A DNA stretch of 34,564 nt, from NCBI GenBank assembly GCA_040006895.1, contig JBDTWB010000016.1, positions 1-34,564 on the forward strand, read 5' to 3'. The notes below the pieces were generated by a model. It was not told where the DNA came from. It saw only the letters and a program-made list of their open reading frames with translations, and ran no database searches. Of the stretch, positions 33,391 to 34,564 are shown piece after piece (position 1 is the stretch's first letter; every line of letters begins with the position of its first letter). This DNA comes from CAIWHR01 sp040006895. Lineage in GTDB: Bacteria; Pseudomonadota; Gammaproteobacteria; Burkholderiales; Casimicrobiaceae. Both the position numbers and the translations under genes were made by a program.

Positions 33391-34034
33391 GGCTTGCGGC
33401 TCCCCGGCGCTGCGGCAGGGCTCACATCGTGGGGATGGAACTCGTCATCGGCCTCGATGCCCTCGACATGCCCGTGGTCGTGGTGCGGCAGTTCGCCGGT
33501 GCGGTAGAACGCCCAGGCGACCTGGAGGAAGCGGAAGCACATCAACGCCGAGCCGAGCGGAATCGCGAGGTAGACGACCCAGGTCTGCCATTCGAGGTCG
33601 GGCGTCGTCGGGCCGGGATAGAGACCCTCCGCCGGCCGGCCCAGCGCGTGGACGAACGCATAGTGCGCGCCGTTCTCCCAGACGAATCCCGCGCCCAGCA
33701 CGGCCACGATACCGGTGAACAGCGCCCCGGCCAGCAATCCGAACAATACGAACCGCGCGCGGTTCGTCGGTTCCAGCCGGTTGATGAGCACGTCCACGCC
33801 GACATGGATGCCCGTGCGTACGCCGTAGGCCGCGCCGAACTTGGCCATCCAGACGAACATGATGATGCAAAGCTCCTGCGCCCACGACATGTTGATGCTG
33901 AGGGCGAGGTCCTGAACCCCCGGGATGCTCCACGAGGCAAGGAAGCGATGCACCACCGCCGCGAAGATCACCACGGTGGCGGCTGCGATGAGGAAAGCGA
34001 TCAGCAACTCTTCCAAACGATTCAGGACTCTCAT
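33387..34034 (-). CDS. dctQ: TRAP transporter small permease subunit DctQ
   Basis: This 215-residue membrane protein has four main hydrophobic helices, beginning LEELLIAFLIAAATVVIFAAVVHRF. The middle part with WAQELCIIMFVWMAKFGAAYGVRTGIHVGVDVL is the DctQ family core. It assembles with DctM in the inner membrane. The length is a little above the usual 160-200, because of an insert at about 125-150 (GAHYAFVHALGRPAEGLYPGPTTPDLEWQ, split here in description) and a His/Glu/Asp-rich tail (HHDHGHVEGIEADDEFHPHD). That tail might bind metal. GGAG lies six bases before the ATG. The gene sits 80 bp after dctP and overlaps dctM. Confidence 0.93.
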   Translation of the reverse strand: MRVLNRLEELLIAFLIAAATVVIFAAVVHRFLASWSIPGVQDLALSINMSWAQELCIIMFVWMAKFGAAYGVRTGIHVGVDVLINRLEPTNRARFVLFGLLAGALFTGIVAVLGAGFVWENGAHYAFVHALGRPAEGLYPGPTTPDLEWQTWVVYLAIPLGSALMCFRFLQVAWAFYRTGELPHHDHGHVEGIEADDEFHPHDVSPAAAPGSRKP

Positions 34035-34114
34035 GCTGAACTCCGTTCGACAGCTTGCGTCTCGAATTCCGTCATCGCCGGGGGCAAGCCGGGATCGTCC
34101 CGACCCGGCTCACG

Positions 34115-34564
34115 TCAGAGCTTGTTCGGATCGAAGCCGGTCTCCTTGTAGACCTCTTGGATGGTCTCCTTGCCGATCCGCGACTCCATCTCCTTGTGCA
34201 CCTTCAGCAGCGTCTTTTTCAATGCCAGGCGTTCTTGCGGGGTCGGGGTATAGACCTCCGTCTTGCCCGTGGCCTTGATCTTGGCGAGCGCGCTGTCGTT
34301 CTCTTCCTTGGCGATCTTGTTGGCGTACGCCGTGGCCTCGGCCATGGCCTTCTCGAGCTGACCGCGCACGTCGGCAGGCAGGCCGTCCCAGAACTTCTTG
34401 TTGGTGATCACCGCATAGCCAAGGTAGCCGTGCTCGGTGAGGGACATGTGCTTCTGCACCTCGTACATCTTCTGGGTGTAGAGGTTCGAATGCGGGTTCT
34501 CGGTGCCGTCGACCACGCCGGTCTGCAGCGCCTGGTAGACCTCGGAGAACGCCATCACCTGCGG
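34115..34564 (-). CDS. dctP: TRAP transporter substrate-binding protein DctP, C-terminal part
   Basis: The last 149 residues of a periplasmic solute receptor are present; the 5' part lies beyond the right edge. The block MAFSEVYQALQTGVVDGTENP is the family signature around the ligand-binding cleft. It is followed by LYTQKMYEVQKHMSLTEHGYLGYAVITNKKFWDGLPADVR and the long C-terminal helices. The receptor captures an organic acid, often a C4-dicarboxylate, and hands it to DctQM. The Arg that pairs with the substrate carboxylate is probably outside the window, so the ligand cannot be inferred. It leads dctQ by 80 bp in one minus-strand operon. Confidence 0.93.
   Translation of the reverse strand, partial: PQVMAFSEVYQALQTGVVDGTENPHSNLYTQKMYEVQKHMSLTEHGYLGYAVITNKKFWDGLPADVRGQLEKAMAEATAYANKIAKEENDSALAKIKATGKTEVYTPTPQERLALKKTLLKVHKEMESRIGKETIQEVYKETGFDPNKL

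Overview
The window reads as a chromosomal segment of a high-GC Gram-negative bacterium, most likely a betaproteobacterium. The core block recN-nadK / hrcA-hemH-grpE-dnaK-dnaJ has the order I know from Burkholderiales and Rhodocyclales-type genomes. A Type-7 D,D-endopeptidase, an Atm1-type exporter, a ClsB/YbhP pair and a DctPQM TRAP system fit the same group. GC is about two-thirds by eye. Most genes lie on the minus strand; the plus strand carries nadK, recN, an acyl-CoA hydrolase, one small unknown gene and a decayed panE. I see no tRNA, rRNA, CRISPR array or complete insertion sequence.

Region 1-9.9 kb is the chaperone core. A frameshifted patatin-like gene runs off the left edge. Then, on the minus strand reading right to left, come hrcA, hemH, grpE, dnaK and dnaJ. 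Good sigma-32-type promoters lie in front of grpE and, separately, between grpE and dnaK. A strong hairpin follows dnaK. No CIRCE operator is visible although hrcA is present. nadK and recN diverge from hrcA.

Region 10-16.7 kb concerns the envelope and central metabolism: a periplasmic PBP7-type endopeptidase with its own terminator and probable promoter, then a tight minus-strand group of YbhP-like phosphodiesterase, ClsB-type cardiolipin synthase (ATGA overlap) and an Atm1-type ABC exporter, then glutamate dehydrogenase with a strong ribosome-binding site.

Region 17-20 kb is a small accessory island: two secreted beta/gamma-crystallin proteins flank a membrane-anchored von Willebrand A protein. 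One crystallin keeps both canonical calcium motifs; the other has four altered ones. Region 20-24.5 kb holds an SDR oxidoreductase, a fumarylacetoacetate-hydrolase-family enzyme, a BCCT transporter and a divergent HIBCH-type hydrolase.

Region 24.5-32 kb is gene-poor and partly decayed. It has a 51-codon lysine-rich gene with a TTG start next to 16-bp tandem repeats, a GNAT-like protein preceded by a perfect G4-type repeat, a degenerate secreted cupin, a small unknown protein, a 600-residue P-loop protein of unknown function, a panE pseudogene with at least five lesions, a flavin split-barrel protein and a secreted DUF5666-like protein. Region 32.1 kb to the right edge is a dctP-dctQ-dctM TRAP transporter operon, with dctP cut by the edge. 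The least explained parts are the P-loop protein and the crystallin/VWA island.
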